From assembly GCA_027485535.1 (NCBI GenBank), contig JAIXQV010000254.1, positions 1 to 40,205 on the forward strand: DNA of 40,205 bases, read 5' to 3'. The notes below the pieces were generated by a model. That model was not told the DNA's origin. It saw only the letters and a list, made by a program, of their open reading frames with translations, and made no database searches. The DNA is from Oxalobacteraceae bacterium. Its GTDB lineage: Bacteria; Pseudomonadota; Gammaproteobacteria; Burkholderiales; Burkholderiaceae_D. Shown here piece by piece: positions 40,196 to 40,205 of this stretch. The first letter of the stretch is position 1. Every line of letters starts with the position of its first letter. A program made the position numbers and the translations under genes.

Positions 40196-40205
40196 TCAGG
40201 CCAAC

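Overview
The window comes from a GC-rich alphaproteobacterium. The right-hand chromosomal part (two TonB-dependent receptors, a secreted carboxylesterase, a membrane-bound-dehydrogenase-type cytochrome c protein, sugar-acid genes, and a REP-like GGATC-centred hairpin of a kind I associate with sphingomonads) points to Sphingomonadales. That placement is inference; no rRNA or marker gene is present.

Layout. (1) 41-117: tRNA-Arg(CCG). (2) 110-21070: an integrative mobilizable element (IME) of about 20.95 kb inserted at the 3' end of this tRNA, bounded by a 9-bp direct repeat GTGCACCAT (110-118 and 21062-21070). It carries a large serine recombinase, small conserved genes, a soluble VirD4-like coupling protein, a predicted regulator, a six-gene defence-like cassette (adenine methyltransferase, small PD-(D/E)xK-like protein, SF2 helicase, GIY-YIG protein, 70-aa protein, Rad50-like ATPase; 7076-16236), an ArdC antirestriction protein, a HEPN-like protein, a MOBP-type relaxase, MobC and a candidate oriT. 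No type IV secretion genes are present, so it would need a helper. (3) 20986-27250: a second recombinase-rich segment (another large serine recombinase, a three-gene tyrosine-recombinase operon, an excisionase-like protein), then a decayed IS3-family transposase. (4) 27580-40195: chromosomal genes for outer-membrane uptake, esterase, VTT membrane protein, cytochrome c protein, an ABC exporter, and two broken genes (2-keto-3-deoxygluconate-type kinase and sugar isomerase) facing each other across a deletion junction.

The main structural result is the attachment-site logic. The recombinase gene of the IME has its attP inside its own 3' end. Joining the two ends of the IME in silico restores a 546-codon recombinase ending in a stop at 20942, so integration replaces its last 42 residues with residues read antisense through the tRNA. 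The same joining puts the second serine recombinase back against the tRNA, where its frame would read WCTRQDSNLWPLPSEG... and stop inside the tRNA. The second element was therefore probably there first and the IME inserted between it and the tRNA (tandem accretion). In the circular IME the mobC-relaxase operon would lie directly downstream of the recombinase, suggesting that excision and mobilization expression are linked.

The best candidate for an undescribed system is the cassette at 7076-16236. Its genes overlap by 4-11 bp or are 1 bp apart, it combines modification, two nuclease-like folds, a helicase and an SMC-like ATPase, it is preceded by a ribbon-helix-helix gene and an array of hairpins, and it is followed by antirestriction ArdC. 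I do not recognise it as a named system.
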